Assembly (NCBI GenBank): GCA_944368925.1 | Contig: CALVXG010000013.1 | Coordinates: 1-64,000 of the forward strand | Length of the DNA stretch: 64,000 nucleotides | Direction: 5' to 3' | Origin: an uncultured Clostridia bacterium | Lineage (GTDB): Bacteria > Bacillota > Clostridia > Christensenellales > Borkfalkiaceae | In this document: positions 48,617 to 57,874 of the stretch, one piece after another | Numbering within the stretch: the stretch's first letter is position 1 | Layout: each line of letters opens with the position of its first letter | The notes under the pieces: model-generated | Seen by the model: the letters and a program-made list of their open reading frames with translations, nothing else | What the model was told of the DNA's origin: nothing | Databases searched by the model: none | Program-made: the position numbers and the translations under genes

Positions 48617-49872
48617 TTACAGTTTCGCTCCAAAAATGCGGCAACGTCCGCCGCTTTTACGTTCACCGACGTAGAATCGGTCATATTTTTCACGGTATAT
48701 TCGCCGCTTTCGAGTTCGTTGGAACCGATCACGATGACGTACCTTGCCCCGATCTTTCCCGCGTATTTGAACTGCGCTTTGACCGAACGCGACGCATGAT
48801 CGGTATCCGCCGAGATCCCTTTCTGCCGCAGGCTGTCCGCCAGCGCGAACGCCGCTTTTCTGCCCGCTTCGTCCAGGCCAGCCACGTATGCATCCAGCGG
48901 CGCCTCTTCGGGAATTTTCTTGCCCGTGTTCTCCAAAACCAGCAGCATACGCTCGATGCCGCTGCCGAACCCGACCGCAGGCACGCTCGGCCCGCCCAGG
49001 TTTTCGATCAGCGTATCGTACCTTCCGCCGCCCAGCACCGTGCCCTGCGAACCGATGCTCGTCGAAACAAATTCGAACACCGTCTTCGAATAATAGTCCA
49101 GCCCGCGCACGAGCTTCGGATTCAGCTTGTATTTCACGCCGCAGGAATCGAGGATCTCTTTGAGCTTTTCAAAATGCTCGCGGCATTCGTCGCACAGAAA
49201 ATCCGTCGTTTTGGGCGCGTTTTCGTTGATCTTCGAGCAAACTTCCTCTTTGCAGTCGAGAATGCGCAGCGGGTTCTTTTCGAAACGCGCGTTGCACGTG
49301 GGACACATTTCGCCAAGGTGCGGCCGCAGGTATTCTTTGAGCGCTTCATTAAATTTCGGACGGCAATGCTTGCACCCGATCGAATTCAGGTTCAGCTCCA
49401 CCCCTTCCACGCCCAGCGCACGGATATAATCGCGCGCCAGCATGATCACTTCCGCGTCCGTCTCCGCGCCCTTTCCGCCGAAGATCTCCACGCCGAACTG
49501 GTGATGTTCGCGCAGTCTCCCCGCCTGCGGACGCTCGTAACGAAATACCGGGGTGATGTAATACATTTTCAAAGGCAGTACGCCGCCCGCCAGTCCGTTT
49601 TCGATAAAGGAACGCACCACGCCCGCCGTGCCTTCGGGTTTGAGCGTGACCGACCGACCGCCTTTATCCACAAAAGTGTACATTTCTTTGTTGACAATGT
49701 CCGTCGTATCCCCTACGCCGCGCAAAAACAGCTCCGTATGCTCGAATACGGGCGTGCGGATCTCCTTTAAATTGTACAGCGCCGCAACCTTGCGCGCCGT
49801 GTTTTCCAAAAAATGCCATTTGTACGCCTCTGCGGGCAATACGTCCTTTGTGCCTTTGGGTATGTTGATCAT
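48613..49872 (-). CDS. hisS: Histidyl-tRNA synthetase
   Basis: ATG 49872 (MINIPKGTKDVLP) follows AAGGAG; the in-frame ATG at 49935 has no ribosome site. The 419-residue class II synthetase shows motif 2 'PVFRYERPQAGRLREHHQFGVE', the histidine-specific 'LVRGLDYYSKTVFEF', motif 3 'VPAVGFGSGIERM' and the C-terminal anticodon-binding domain. It charges tRNA-His. It heads the hisS-rseC-trxA operon, after a leader of about 230 bases from a near-consensus promoter. Confidence 0.98.
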   Translation of the reverse strand: MINIPKGTKDVLPAEAYKWHFLENTARKVAALYNLKEIRTPVFEHTELFLRGVGDTTDIVNKEMYTFVDKGGRSVTLKPEGTAGVVRSFIENGLAGGVLPLKMYYITPVFRYERPQAGRLREHHQFGVEIFGGKGAETDAEVIMLARDYIRALGVEGVELNLNSIGCKHCRPKFNEALKEYLRPHLGEMCPTCNARFEKNPLRILDCKEEVCSKINENAPKTTDFLCDECREHFEKLKEILDSCGVKYKLNPKLVRGLDYYSKTVFEFVSTSIGSQGTVLGGGRYDTLIENLGGPSVPAVGFGSGIERMLLVLENTGKKIPEEAPLDAYVAGLDEAGRKAAFALADSLRQKGISADTDHASRSVKAQFKYAGKIGARYVIVIGSNELESGEYTVKNMTDSTSVNVKAADVAAFLERNCK

Positions 49873-50108
49873 AAAAACTCCTTCGCTCACGGCGGTTTCT
49901 GCCGCGTTTTCTCTGATCGCGGCGGGGCCCGTCATTTAATACCGCGCCCCATCGTACATTCTTTCCGCCTCGTTTTTTGCCTTGCTTATTGCTTCTTTCG
50001 GGCGCACCGTGCGTGCTTTCGCCCGTTTTGCGCGCTCTTTCGCGCGCGCTTTGCCGCCGCCCGTGCGGCGCGGCAGGAGAAACCGAACGCCTCGGCTTGT
50101 CCTCAATT
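49873..50108 (-). other. Long leader of hisS, no T-box recognised
   Basis: About 235 bases from the predicted transcription start to hisS. The region is GC-rich with several GC repeats, but the T-box core (TGGNACCGCG) is absent. I see no riboswitch. Confidence 0.4.
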
Positions 50109-50137
50109 ATTTTAATTCAGAAATTTCCTTTTGTCAA
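50109..50137 (-). promoter_or_regulatory. Promoter of the hisS operon
   Basis: TTGACA and TAAAAT with 17-base spacing on the minus strand. Confidence 0.8.
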
Positions 50138-50172
50138 CTTAAAAGAAAATTACGCAAACACTTTTTAAAATT

Positions 50173-50252
50173 TTTGCGCTTATCCGAAACGCGTTTCGGA
50201 TAAGCGCAAACCATTCCCGCCCGTTTTTCCCGCGAAAAACGGGCCTTTTTTT
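50173..50252. terminator. Two tandem hairpins downstream of hslU
   Basis: The first (50173-50210) is a perfect 38-bp palindrome with arm TTTGCGCTTATCCGAAACG. The second (50219-50244) has stem GCCCGTTTTT and its complement followed by a T-run. They separate the hslU and hisS transcripts. Confidence 0.75.
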
Positions 50253-50342
50253 CAGTTTTGCCGCAGGCGGACGGCGTTTTACGCCGCCAAAAAATTTTTT
50301 CTTTTCCCGCCGCGCGGCCTTTGGCGCATTCTTAAAAGAGCG

Positions 50343-51650
50343 TCACAGAACGTATTTTTTCAGATCACGGTTTTTGATGATCCTTTCCAGATGCTCGTCG
50401 ACGTACTTTTTGTCGATGGTCACCGTGACCGTCGGATAGTCCCCGCCCGCATTGAAGGAGATATCTTCCAGAAGATATTCCATCACCGTATGCAGACGGC
50501 GCGCGCCGATATCTTCGCTCGTCGCGTTCATGTCCGCAGAGATCTCCGCGATCTCTTCGATCGCGTCGTCCGTGAATTTCAGGTCGATGTTGTCCACGCC
50601 CAGAAGTTTTCCGTACTGCGTCGTGATCGCGTTCTGCGGCTGCGTCAGGATCTTTACAAAATCTTCCTTGCTCAGGCTTTCCAGCTCCACATTGATCGGG
50701 AAACGCCCCTGCAATTCGGGGATCAGATCTTCCACTTTCGAAATGTGGAAGGCTCCCGCCGCAATAAACAAAATAAAGTCCGTCTTGACCGCTCCGTATT
50801 TCGTCATGACCGTGCAGCCCTCTACGATGGGCAGGATATCCCTCTGCACCCCTTCGCGCGAGACGTCCGCTCCGCCCTGGTTTGCCTTGCCTGCAATCTT
50901 ATCGATCTCATCGATAAAGATAATGCCCTGCTCTTCCGCCCGCGAAAGCGCTTCGGTATTCACCGCGTCGTTGTCGATCAGCTTCTCCGATTCCTCGTTG
51001 ATGATCTGCTGCATCGCCTGTTTGACCGTCATCTTGCGGCGTTTCTTTTTCTTGGGCAGCATGTCCCCGAAAATCGATCCGATGTTGATCTCCGCGCCGC
51101 CCGGTACGATCTCCATCGCCTTGGGCGCGTCCAACACTTCCAGCTCGATCTGCGTGTCGTTGTATTTCCCCTCGCGCAGCTCGTCCAAAAGTTTCGCGTC
51201 GAATACCTCTTTGGCCATCTCGCCGCGCTCGCCCTTCTTCATCTCCGACAAAATGGCGACGATCTTCTTTTCCGCTGTGCCTTCCGCACGCACCGCCACC
51301 TCTTTCATCTTCTCCTCGCGCACAAGGCGGATGGAACACTCCACGAGATCGCGGATCATGCTCTCCACGTCGCGCCCGACGTACCCCACTTCCGTGTACT
51401 TCGTCGCTTCCACCTTGATGAAAGGCGCCTTGACAAGTTTCGCAAGCCTGCGCGCGATCTCCGTCTTGCCCACGCCCGTAGGGCCCTTCATGATGATGTT
51501 CTTGGGCGTGATCTCCTCTCTGTCCGCTTCCGAAAGCCTGCTGCGGCGATAACGGTTGCGCAGCGCGATCGCCACCGCCCGCTTCGCCTTGTCCTGTCCG
51601 ATGATATATTTATCCAATTCGTTTACTATCTGTTTGGGTGATAAACTCAT
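50343..51650 (-). CDS. hslU: ATP-dependent protease ATPase subunit HslU
   Basis: A 435-residue AAA+ unfoldase: N-terminal '[20 protein letters not shown]', Walker A '[15 protein letters not shown]', Walker B '[12 protein letters not shown]', and a C-terminal domain ending 'RDLKKYVL', the tail that docks on HslV. It unfolds substrates and feeds them to HslV. It follows hslV after 51 bases and belongs to the CIRCE-regulated trmFO-hslV-hslU operon. Confidence 0.97.
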   Translation of the reverse strand: MSLSPKQIVNELDKYIIGQDKAKRAVAIALRNRYRRSRLSEADREEITPKNIIMKGPTGVGKTEIARRLAKLVKAPFIKVEATKYTEVGYVGRDVESMIRDLVECSIRLVREEKMKEVAVRAEGTAEKKIVAILSEMKKGERGEMAKEVFDAKLLDELREGKYNDTQIELEVLDAPKAMEIVPGGAEINIGSIFGDMLPKKKKRRKMTVKQAMQQIINEESEKLIDNDAVNTEALSRAEEQGIIFIDEIDKIAGKANQGGADVSREGVQRDILPIVEGCTVMTKYGAVKTDFILFIAAGAFHISKVEDLIPELQGRFPINVELESLSKEDFVKILTQPQNAITTQYGKLLGVDNIDLKFTDDAIEEIAEISADMNATSEDIGARRLHTVMEYLLEDISFNAGGDYPTVTVTIDKKYVDEHLERIIKNRDLKKYVL

Positions 51651-51701
51651 ATTTTACTCCTTCAAAATTTACTCTTGCAGGCTCGCGCCCGCCGTAAACT
51701 T

Positions 51702-52238
51702 TTAAACCGTCTCCACCGTGATATGATCGTTGGTGAAAACACAGATCTCGCTGGCGATCTTGAGCGCCTTGTACGCGATTTCGTCCGCAGAATAGTTCGT
51801 CTCCTGCGCCAGCGCACGCGCCGCCGCCAGGGCGTAATTCCCGCCGCTCCCGATCGCACAGACACCGCCGTCCGGCTCGATCACTTCGCCGTTCCCGCTG
51901 ATGATCAGAAGCTGGTCTTTGTCCGCCACGATCATCATCGCTTCCAGCTTGCGCACCATCTTGTCGTTGCGCCAAAGCTCCGCAAGCTCCACCGCCGAAC
52001 GCATCAGGTTGCCCGAAAATTTGTTGAGCATCCCCTCAAACCGCTCCGAAAGCGAAAATGCGTCCGATACCGAGCCCGCAAAGCCCAATACCACTTTCCC
52101 GCCGTATATACGGCGCACCTTCACCGCGTTGTTCTTGAATACGACAGACTCGCCCATCGTGACCTGTCCGTCGCCCGCAATCGCCGTCTTGCCGTCCCTT
52201 TTGACAGCACATATCGTTGTACCTCTGAATTCAGGCAT
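51702..52238 (-). CDS. hslV: ATP-dependent protease peptidase subunit HslV
   Basis: A 178-residue proteasome-like peptidase. The conserved 'TTICAV' begins at residue 7, so as in Bacillus ClpQ/CodW a short leader precedes the usual N-terminal threonine. Other landmarks are '[13 protein letters not shown]', '[12 protein letters not shown]' and '[16 protein letters not shown]'. It forms the double-ring chamber capped by HslU. It lies 29 bases after trmFO. In B. subtilis the recombinase gene codV (xerC) sits between these two genes; here it is absent. Confidence 0.97.
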   Translation of the reverse strand: MPEFRGTTICAVKRDGKTAIAGDGQVTMGESVVFKNNAVKVRRIYGGKVVLGFAGSVSDAFSLSERFEGMLNKFSGNLMRSAVELAELWRNDKMVRKLEAMMIVADKDQLLIISGNGEVIEPDGGVCAIGSGGNYALAAARALAQETNYSADEIAYKALKIASEICVFTNDHITVETV

Positions 52239-52267
52239 ATCCTTCCCTCCGTTTCCGCATGCCCCGC

Positions 52268-53581
52268 TCAGCGCAGAACACGCTCCGTATTTTCATAAAT
52301 TTCACGCATCTTTTTCAATGCGCGTTCCGCAAAAAGTTTCTTTTTCAGCGCCTTGTCCCGTATCTTTTCGGCCAAAGGCTCCAAGATCCCGTAATTGGCG
52401 TTCATCGGCTGAAAATCTGACGTATCCGCCGTAACGTGACGCATCAGCGCTCCCGATACCGTCGAAGCGTCCCACGCAACGCCCGCCTGCCCGCGCATTT
52501 TCAGCGCACAGCCAAGCGCCGCCCAGATCCCGCTCGCCGCACTCTCCACATACCCTTCCACGCCCGTCATCTGCCCCGCAAAAAAAACTGTCCCGTCTTT
52601 CTTCCAGGACAGATCTGCGTTCAGCTCCTGCGGAGAATTCAAAAACGTGTTGCGGTGCATCACCCCGTAACGCAGAAATTCCGCGTTTTTGAGCGCCGGA
52701 ATCATCGAAAAAACCCGCTTCTGCTCGGAAAATTTCAGATTCGTCTGAAACCCCACCAGATTGTACGCCGTCCCCGCGCAATTTTCCTTGCGCAGCTGCA
52801 ATACCGCATACGGACGCTTCCCGTCCGCATCGTACAACCCCACGGGCTTGAGCATCCCGAACCGCAGCGTGTCCTTCCCCCGCGCCGCCATGATCTCCAC
52901 GGGCATACACCCCTCGAAAACATCGCGCTTGTCAAAATCATGCACCAGCGCCCGCTCCGCACTTCCCAGCGCGTCCACAAAGGCTTCGTATTCTTCCTTC
53001 GTCATCGGACAGTTGATATAATCGCCGTCTCCTTTCCCGTATCTGTCCGCCGTGAACGTCTTCGCGTAATCTACGCTCGCCGCCGAAACGATCGGCGCCG
53101 CCGCATCGTAAAAATACAGGTTCCCGCCCATCTTCTCACGTATGTCTTCCGCCAAAGCGTCCAGCGTCAGCGGCCCCGTCGCTACGATCGCATACCCCTC
53201 GGGTATCTTCGTCACTTCTTCGTGCGCCACTTCGATCCCGCTGTGCCCTTCGATCTTTTCCGTGATATAATCCGAAAACGCATCGCGGTCGACCGCCAAC
53301 GCGCCGCCCGCAGGTACCTTCGCCGCTTCCGCCGCCTGCATCGTCAACGACCCGAACAGGCGCATCTCCTCTTTCAAAAGTCCGCATGCGTTGCCGTAAA
53401 CATCGTTGCTCTTGAGCGAATTGCTGCATACAAGCTCCGCATACCCCGCCCGCGTGTGCGCCGGCGTGTATTTCTTCGGCTTGCTCTCGTATAACTTTAC
53501 TTCAAATCCGTGCTCCGCCAGATAATACGCCGCTTCACACCCCGCAAGCCCCGCTCCGATCACCTTTACAAGCTCCGCCAT
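52268..53581 (-). CDS. trmFO: Folate/FAD-dependent tRNA(uracil-54) methyltransferase TrmFO
   Basis: A 437-residue flavoprotein with an N-terminal FAD-binding site '[17 protein letters not shown]' and the TrmFO signatures '[12 protein letters not shown]', '[15 protein letters not shown]' and '[16 protein letters not shown]'. It makes ribothymidine at position 54 of tRNA using methylenetetrahydrofolate. It is the first gene of a transcript that continues into hslV and hslU and carries a perfect consensus promoter overlapped by a CIRCE heat-shock operator. Confidence 0.97.
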   Translation of the reverse strand: MAELVKVIGAGLAGCEAAYYLAEHGFEVKLYESKPKKYTPAHTRAGYAELVCSNSLKSNDVYGNACGLLKEEMRLFGSLTMQAAEAAKVPAGGALAVDRDAFSDYITEKIEGHSGIEVAHEEVTKIPEGYAIVATGPLTLDALAEDIREKMGGNLYFYDAAAPIVSAASVDYAKTFTADRYGKGDGDYINCPMTKEEYEAFVDALGSAERALVHDFDKRDVFEGCMPVEIMAARGKDTLRFGMLKPVGLYDADGKRPYAVLQLRKENCAGTAYNLVGFQTNLKFSEQKRVFSMIPALKNAEFLRYGVMHRNTFLNSPQELNADLSWKKDGTVFFAGQMTGVEGYVESAASGIWAALGCALKMRGQAGVAWDASTVSGALMRHVTADTSDFQPMNANYGILEPLAEKIRDKALKKKLFAERALKKMREIYENTERVLR

Positions 53582-53603
53582 CCGTTCTCCTTTCTCTTTG
53601 CGT

Positions 53604-53630
53604 TTAGCACTCTTGCATTTAGAGTGCTAA
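53604..53630. promoter_or_regulatory. CIRCE element, HrcA heat-shock operator
   Basis: TTAGCACTC-N9-GAGTGCTAA, an exact match to the CIRCE consensus. It covers the predicted transcription start of trmFO-hslV-hslU and lies 23 bases before the trmFO start codon. HrcA should repress the operon until heat stress. Confidence 0.97.
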
Positions 53631-53633
53631 CAC

Positions 53634-53662
53634 ATTATAGAACGATTGTGCCGACTTGTCAA
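53634..53662 (-). promoter_or_regulatory. Consensus promoter of trmFO-hslV-hslU
   Basis: TTGACA and TATAAT, both perfect, 17-base spacing, with the CIRCE element immediately downstream. Confidence 0.95.
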
Positions 53663-53697
53663 GAGTTTTTTTCGAAAATTAAAAAATTTCCCTGCTC

Positions 53698-53725
53698 TTG
53701 ACTAAGTACCTTTTCTGTGTTATCC
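53698..53725 (+). promoter_or_regulatory. Promoter of the small lipoprotein gene
   Basis: TTGACT and TTATCC with 16-base spacing and a TG extension before the -10 box, divergent from the trmFO promoter. Confidence 0.45.
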
Positions 53726-53756
53726 TTTCTGTAACGAAAAAAAAGAGGGAGAATCG

Positions 53757-54239
53757 ATGAAAAAGTTTCTTGTATTTTTGCTGAGTATTGTATTTGTTTG
53801 TTTTGCCGCCTGTACGCCTGCGGAGCCGCAGCTTGATGCCGAATATACGTATAAAAAAGTTTCGTTCCGCAAAGGCGCGGGACTCACCTTGGAAGAGCTG
53901 GCCCCCTTTCTGCCTGCCACGCCCGACAAAAAACCGATCGACAGCATTTCGGAGTTTGAAGATTTTCTGAAAGAAAATTTAGACGAATACAGTTTTAACC
54001 GTATTTCGGAAAAGGGCGTCGAAACCGTATATTTAAAGCCTGAAATTCTTTCCGTAACGCTTTCGGAAACGGAACTCACTTTTAAGACGGAAAACCAGAC
54101 AACGAGCTGTCCCTTTACAAAAGAGGGAAACAATTACCTTACCGAGACGGAACCTGCGTTTTATTTTACGGGAGGCGAATTTTGCACCGATTTGTCGTTT
54201 ACCGAAAATTTTACCGTTGTCTATCACTACGCTTTGTAA
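53757..54239 (+). CDS. Small lipoprotein of unknown function
   Basis: A 160-residue protein with a lipoprotein signal (FAAC, Cys19) and an acidic, beta-rich mature part. I recognise no family. AGAGGGAGAA precedes the ATG. It is inserted on the opposite strand between topA and trmFO, which are neighbours in B. subtilis. Its composition is slightly AT-richer than the flanking genes, so it may be a later insertion. It has its own terminator. Confidence 0.82.
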   Translation: MKKFLVFLLSIVFVCFAACTPAEPQLDAEYTYKKVSFRKGAGLTLEELAPFLPATPDKKPIDSISEFEDFLKENLDEYSFNRISEKGVETVYLKPEILSVTLSETELTFKTENQTTSCPFTKEGNNYLTETEPAFYFTGGEFCTDLSFTENFTVVYHYAL

Positions 54240-54249
54240 ATTTCCGATA

Positions 54250-54290
54250 AAAAGCGGAGAGGCCGCATCTACGGCCTCTCCGCTTTTTTA
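54250..54290. terminator. Terminator of the small lipoprotein gene
   Basis: AAAAGCGGAGAGGCCG and its complement with a 6-base loop and a T-run. Confidence 0.95.
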
Positions 54291-54369
54291 TTTTGCTTAA
54301 CAAAATTTTCCGCCCCGTGCGAGGAAAGAAATTTTTGATCCTCCTTCGCAAAAAGCTCCGTTTTTATGC

Positions 54370-54396
54370 GGCCTGCCGCCTTTATAGCGGCAGGCC
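54370..54396. terminator. Hairpin downstream of topA
   Basis: GGCCTGCCGC and GCGGCAGGCC with a 7-base loop, 20 bases after the topA stop. Confidence 0.65.
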
Positions 54397-54415
54397 GTCC
54401 CGTTCGGGGCAGATT

Positions 54416-56746
54416 TTATTCTCCGACCGCAGGATCCTGCGCGCCCGCATCGGGAGCGAGTTTTTGTTCTTCGGGAGCGTCCTTTACGAAATCGCAGGAA
54501 GAACAGCGGATCTGCTTTCCTTTTTTAAAGAGGTATTTGCCGCACTTGGGGCACTTTTCGCCCGTGGGCATTTCCCAGCTCATGAATTTGCACTGGGGAT
54601 ATTTCGAACAGCTGTAAAAGATCTTGCCCGCCTTGCTCTTCATGCGGCGCGTGGGCGCGCCGCAGACGGGGCAGATCCCCGCCGTTTCCGTGATCGGAAG
54701 GCTGGTCGAACATTTCGGACAGCTCAGATATTTTCCGTTCCTGCCCGTCCTGTAATACATGAGCGTGCCGCACTTGGGGCATTTTTCTTTGGAGATCTCG
54801 CTGTCGAAGGGAAGGGTCGCGTTGCATTCGGGATAGTTCGGGCAGGCAAGAAATTTGCCGTACTTGCCGCTCTTGACCACCATGTTCGCGCCGCACTTGG
54901 GGCATTTGGTCGCCGAAATTTCCATTCCCTCGCTCTTGATGTTCGAACATTCGGGATAGTTGGAGCAGGCGAGGTATTTGCCGTACCTGCCGCTCTTGCG
55001 GATCATCGGATGCCCGCACTTCTCGCAGAGAATGTCCGTCATCTCGTCGCCGTCGTTGGCGGCAAACACCAGCTTTTCCGCAAACGGCGGATAAAAATCT
55101 GCAATGATCTTGTGCCAGTCCACACCGCCGTCTTCGATGCCGTCCAGCTTGTCTTCCATCTTCGCCGTGAACCCGACGTCCATGATGTCCTTGAAATATT
55201 TCATCAGAAGATCGGTGATCTCGAACGCGACTTCCGTCGGAACCATGTATTTCCCGTCTTTGGTGACGTATTTGCGCTTGTTCAGCACCGAAATGATGCT
55301 CGCATAGGTGGAAGGACGGCCGATGCCCTTGTCTTCCATCGCCTTGACCAGCGACGCGTCCGTATACCGCAGGGGCGGTTTGGTGAATTTCTGCTCGCTC
55401 AAAAGGCGGATAAGATCCAGCTCCTCCCCCTCTTTGAGGTTGGGAAGAAGTTTTGCCCCATCGATTTCTTCGTCGTCCTTCTTTACTTCCTGGTACGCCG
55501 CCGTGAATCCGGCAAACTGCATGGTCTTGCCGCTCGCCTTGAACCCGTAGACCCCGTTTCTGATTTTGATCTGCATGCTGTTGTACAGCGCTTCGCTCAT
55601 CTGCGACGCCATAAAGCGGTCGTAGATCAGCTTATAGACGTTGTAATGTTTTTTGTCCAGCGTGCCCTTCATGCTTTCGGGCGTGCGGTTCAGATCGATG
55701 GGACGGATACATTCGTGCGCGTCCTGCGCGCCCTTCTTGGAAGCATAGAAATTCGGCTTTTCGGGAACGTATTCTTTCCCGAACTTCGCGGCGATGAAAT
55801 CGCGCGCTTTCGCCTGCGCTTCCGCCGATACGCGCACGGAGTCGGTACGGATATAGGTCACGAGCGCGATGTGCCCTTCCGATTCCGTGTCGATGCCCTC
55901 GTACAGATGCTGTGCGACCAGCATGACGTCGGGCGAGGTCATGCCGAATTTGTTGGATGCGTCCTGCTGCAGCGTGGACGTCGTGAACGGCGCGGGCGCG
56001 TGCGATTTGGTCACGCTCTTTTTGATATCGCTCACGATGTACGGGTTTTCCGCCAGCTCCGCGCGCACTTTTTCGTTTTCTTCCGCGTTGGACGGGAGAT
56101 ATTTTTTCCCGTTCTTCTCGCCGAGAAGCGCCTTGAACGGAGCGTATTGCTTGGGTTTGTCCTGCAATTCCGCGTTGATGTGCCAGTACTCTTCGGGTAC
56201 GAACGCCTTGATCTCGCGTTCGCGGTCCACGATAAGGCGCAGCGCCACCGACTGCACGCGCCCTGCCGAAAGCCCCGAACGGATGCGCTTGCAAAGCAGG
56301 GGCGAGAGCTTGTAACCCACCAGCCTGTCCAGCACGCGGCGCGCCTGCTGCGCGTCCACCAGGTTATAATCGATCTCGCGCGGGTTCTGCAACGCGTGCG
56401 TCACCGCCGCGGGGGAAATTTCGTTGAACTCGATGCGGTTCTTGCCGTCTTTGAGTTTCAGAACGTTTTTAAGATGCCAGGAGATCGCCTCCCCTTCGCG
56501 GTCCGGGTCGGTCGCGAGATAGACGTGTTCCGCCTTCGCCGCTTCCTCCGAAAGGCGCTTGATGACCGCCTTTTTGTCGGGATTGTCCACATAAGTGGGC
56601 TCGAAATTTTTATCGATGTTCACCCCAAGCCGCTTTTCGGGCAGGTCGCGCACGTGTCCGCCCGATGCGTCCACGCGGTATTTCCCCTTCAGATATTTTG
56701 AAATCGTTTTCGCTTTCGAAGGCGATTCTACAATAATTAAATCCAT
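54416..56746 (-). CDS. topA: DNA topoisomerase I
   Basis: A 776-residue type IA topoisomerase. The Toprim motifs are 'IVESPSKAKTI' (5-15) and 'DPDREGEAI' (80-88), and the catalytic tyrosine is Tyr298 in 'TYIRTDS'. The C-terminus carries five consecutive C4 zinc ribbons, the first four beginning CEKC, CPKC, CPKC and CPVC, the last CPKC...CSSC. It relaxes negative supercoils. It follows dprA after 37 bases. The comM-dprA-topA order matches other Bacillota. Confidence 0.98.
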   Translation of the reverse strand: MDLIIVESPSKAKTISKYLKGKYRVDASGGHVRDLPEKRLGVNIDKNFEPTYVDNPDKKAVIKRLSEEAAKAEHVYLATDPDREGEAISWHLKNVLKLKDGKNRIEFNEISPAAVTHALQNPREIDYNLVDAQQARRVLDRLVGYKLSPLLCKRIRSGLSAGRVQSVALRLIVDREREIKAFVPEEYWHINAELQDKPKQYAPFKALLGEKNGKKYLPSNAEENEKVRAELAENPYIVSDIKKSVTKSHAPAPFTTSTLQQDASNKFGMTSPDVMLVAQHLYEGIDTESEGHIALVTYIRTDSVRVSAEAQAKARDFIAAKFGKEYVPEKPNFYASKKGAQDAHECIRPIDLNRTPESMKGTLDKKHYNVYKLIYDRFMASQMSEALYNSMQIKIRNGVYGFKASGKTMQFAGFTAAYQEVKKDDEEIDGAKLLPNLKEGEELDLIRLLSEQKFTKPPLRYTDASLVKAMEDKGIGRPSTYASIISVLNKRKYVTKDGKYMVPTEVAFEITDLLMKYFKDIMDVGFTAKMEDKLDGIEDGGVDWHKIIADFYPPFAEKLVFAANDGDEMTDILCEKCGHPMIRKSGRYGKYLACSNYPECSNIKSEGMEISATKCPKCGANMVVKSGKYGKFLACPNYPECNATLPFDSEISKEKCPKCGTLMYYRTGRNGKYLSCPKCSTSLPITETAGICPVCGAPTRRMKSKAGKIFYSCSKYPQCKFMSWEMPTGEKCPKCGKYLFKKGKQIRCSSCDFVKDAPEEQKLAPDAGAQDPAVGE

Positions 56747-56783
56747 ACAGTCCTCTTTCCGACTTCGTTTTTGTTTTTCCGCT

Positions 56784-57860
56784 TCAGCGCACGGCCGCCC
56801 AGCGGTTGCCGCCGCAGGATACGGCCAGCTTCTTCATCTCCAGCATGGTCAGAACGATCGGCACTTCGTGCGGCTTTAATCCGCTCTTTTGCGCGATCTG
56901 CGCCACGTGCGCTTCCCCGTCCAGAAGAATTTCATACACCGTCCGCTCCGCATCGCTCAAGGGAATTTTCTCCGTTTCGGTCAAGTTTATACCAAAAGCG
57001 GCGTAAATGTCAACTAAATTTTCCGTCAGTTTCGCGTATTCTTTGATCAGCGCGTTGCACCCCGCTCCCGACGCGACCCCGATCGAATAGGGAAACGCAA
57101 ACACGTCGCGCCCGTATTCGTACGCCCGCGCCGCCGTGATCCGCGTGCCGCTCTTTTCCCCGCCGCTCACCACCAGCACGCCCTCCGACAAACCCGCAAT
57201 GATGCGGTTACGCGCGGGAAAATGATAGGGCAGCGGCTTTTCCGACGGGATATACTCGCTCACGGCGAGGCCCTTTTCTTCCACCTTTTCCAAAAGCGCG
57301 CGGTTGCAGCCCGGATAAACGTGGTCGAACCCGTACGCCAGCACGGAGATCACCCTGCCGCCCTCAAGCGCTCCGCTCACGGCCGCCGTATCGCCGCCGT
57401 CCGCAAGGCCCGATACGATGACAAATTTCCCCGAAAGCTCCCGCGCGAACTCTTCCGTGCGCTTTGCGATCTGCGGCAGCGTGTGCCGCGATCCCACGAT
57501 CGCAAACATGCGCTCCCGCAAAAGCTCCGTGTTCCCGCGGCAATACAGCACAAACGGCGGATCGGAGATCTGCCGCAGCAATTCGGGATATTTTGCGGAG
57601 AAAAACGTCACGCACTCGATGCGCTTTTCCGCATACATATGCAGGAGCTTTTCGGTATATTCCTCTCCCGCCAGGGCGCGCTCCATGCGCGCGGCCGTCT
57701 TTTCGTCCGTGATTTTTGCGACCGCCTCGCGGTATGCGCCGAAATTTTCGGCAAGCTCGCTCGGGGCGGCCGCCAGTTTCATAAGTTTCGCCTTCTTCGC
57801 GTACTCCGCTCCGAACGAGTCCAAAACGAGGAGCGCCCTCTCTTCCTTCGTATATGTCAT
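56784..57860 (-). CDS. dprA: DNA-processing protein DprA (Smf)
   Basis: I start at ATG 57860 (MTYTKEER), which has AGG 7 bases upstream and lies 14 bases after the comM stop; GTG 57878, overlapping comM, is the alternative. The product of about 358 residues has an N-terminal helical domain, the Rossmann core with 'FAIVGSRHTLP', 'IVSGLADGGDTAA' and 'HFPARNRIIAGLSEGVLV', and a C-terminal winged-helix domain ('AQIAQKSGLKPHEVPIVLTML'). The usual 'GID' of the core reads 'GGD' here. It loads RecA on incoming single-stranded DNA during transformation. Confidence 0.96.
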   Translation of the reverse strand: MTYTKEERALLVLDSFGAEYAKKAKLMKLAAAPSELAENFGAYREAVAKITDEKTAARMERALAGEEYTEKLLHMYAEKRIECVTFFSAKYPELLRQISDPPFVLYCRGNTELLRERMFAIVGSRHTLPQIAKRTEEFARELSGKFVIVSGLADGGDTAAVSGALEGGRVISVLAYGFDHVYPGCNRALLEKVEEKGLAVSEYIPSEKPLPYHFPARNRIIAGLSEGVLVVSGGEKSGTRITAARAYEYGRDVFAFPYSIGVASGAGCNALIKEYAKLTENLVDIYAAFGINLTETEKIPLSDAERTVYEILLDGEAHVAQIAQKSGLKPHEVPIVLTMLEMKKLAVSCGGNRWAAVR

Positions 57861-57874
57861 GAAAAAACCTGCCG

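Noticed and set aside
49873-50108. T-box riboswitch upstream of hisS
   Set aside because: The conserved TGGNACCGCG core and specifier loop were not found.
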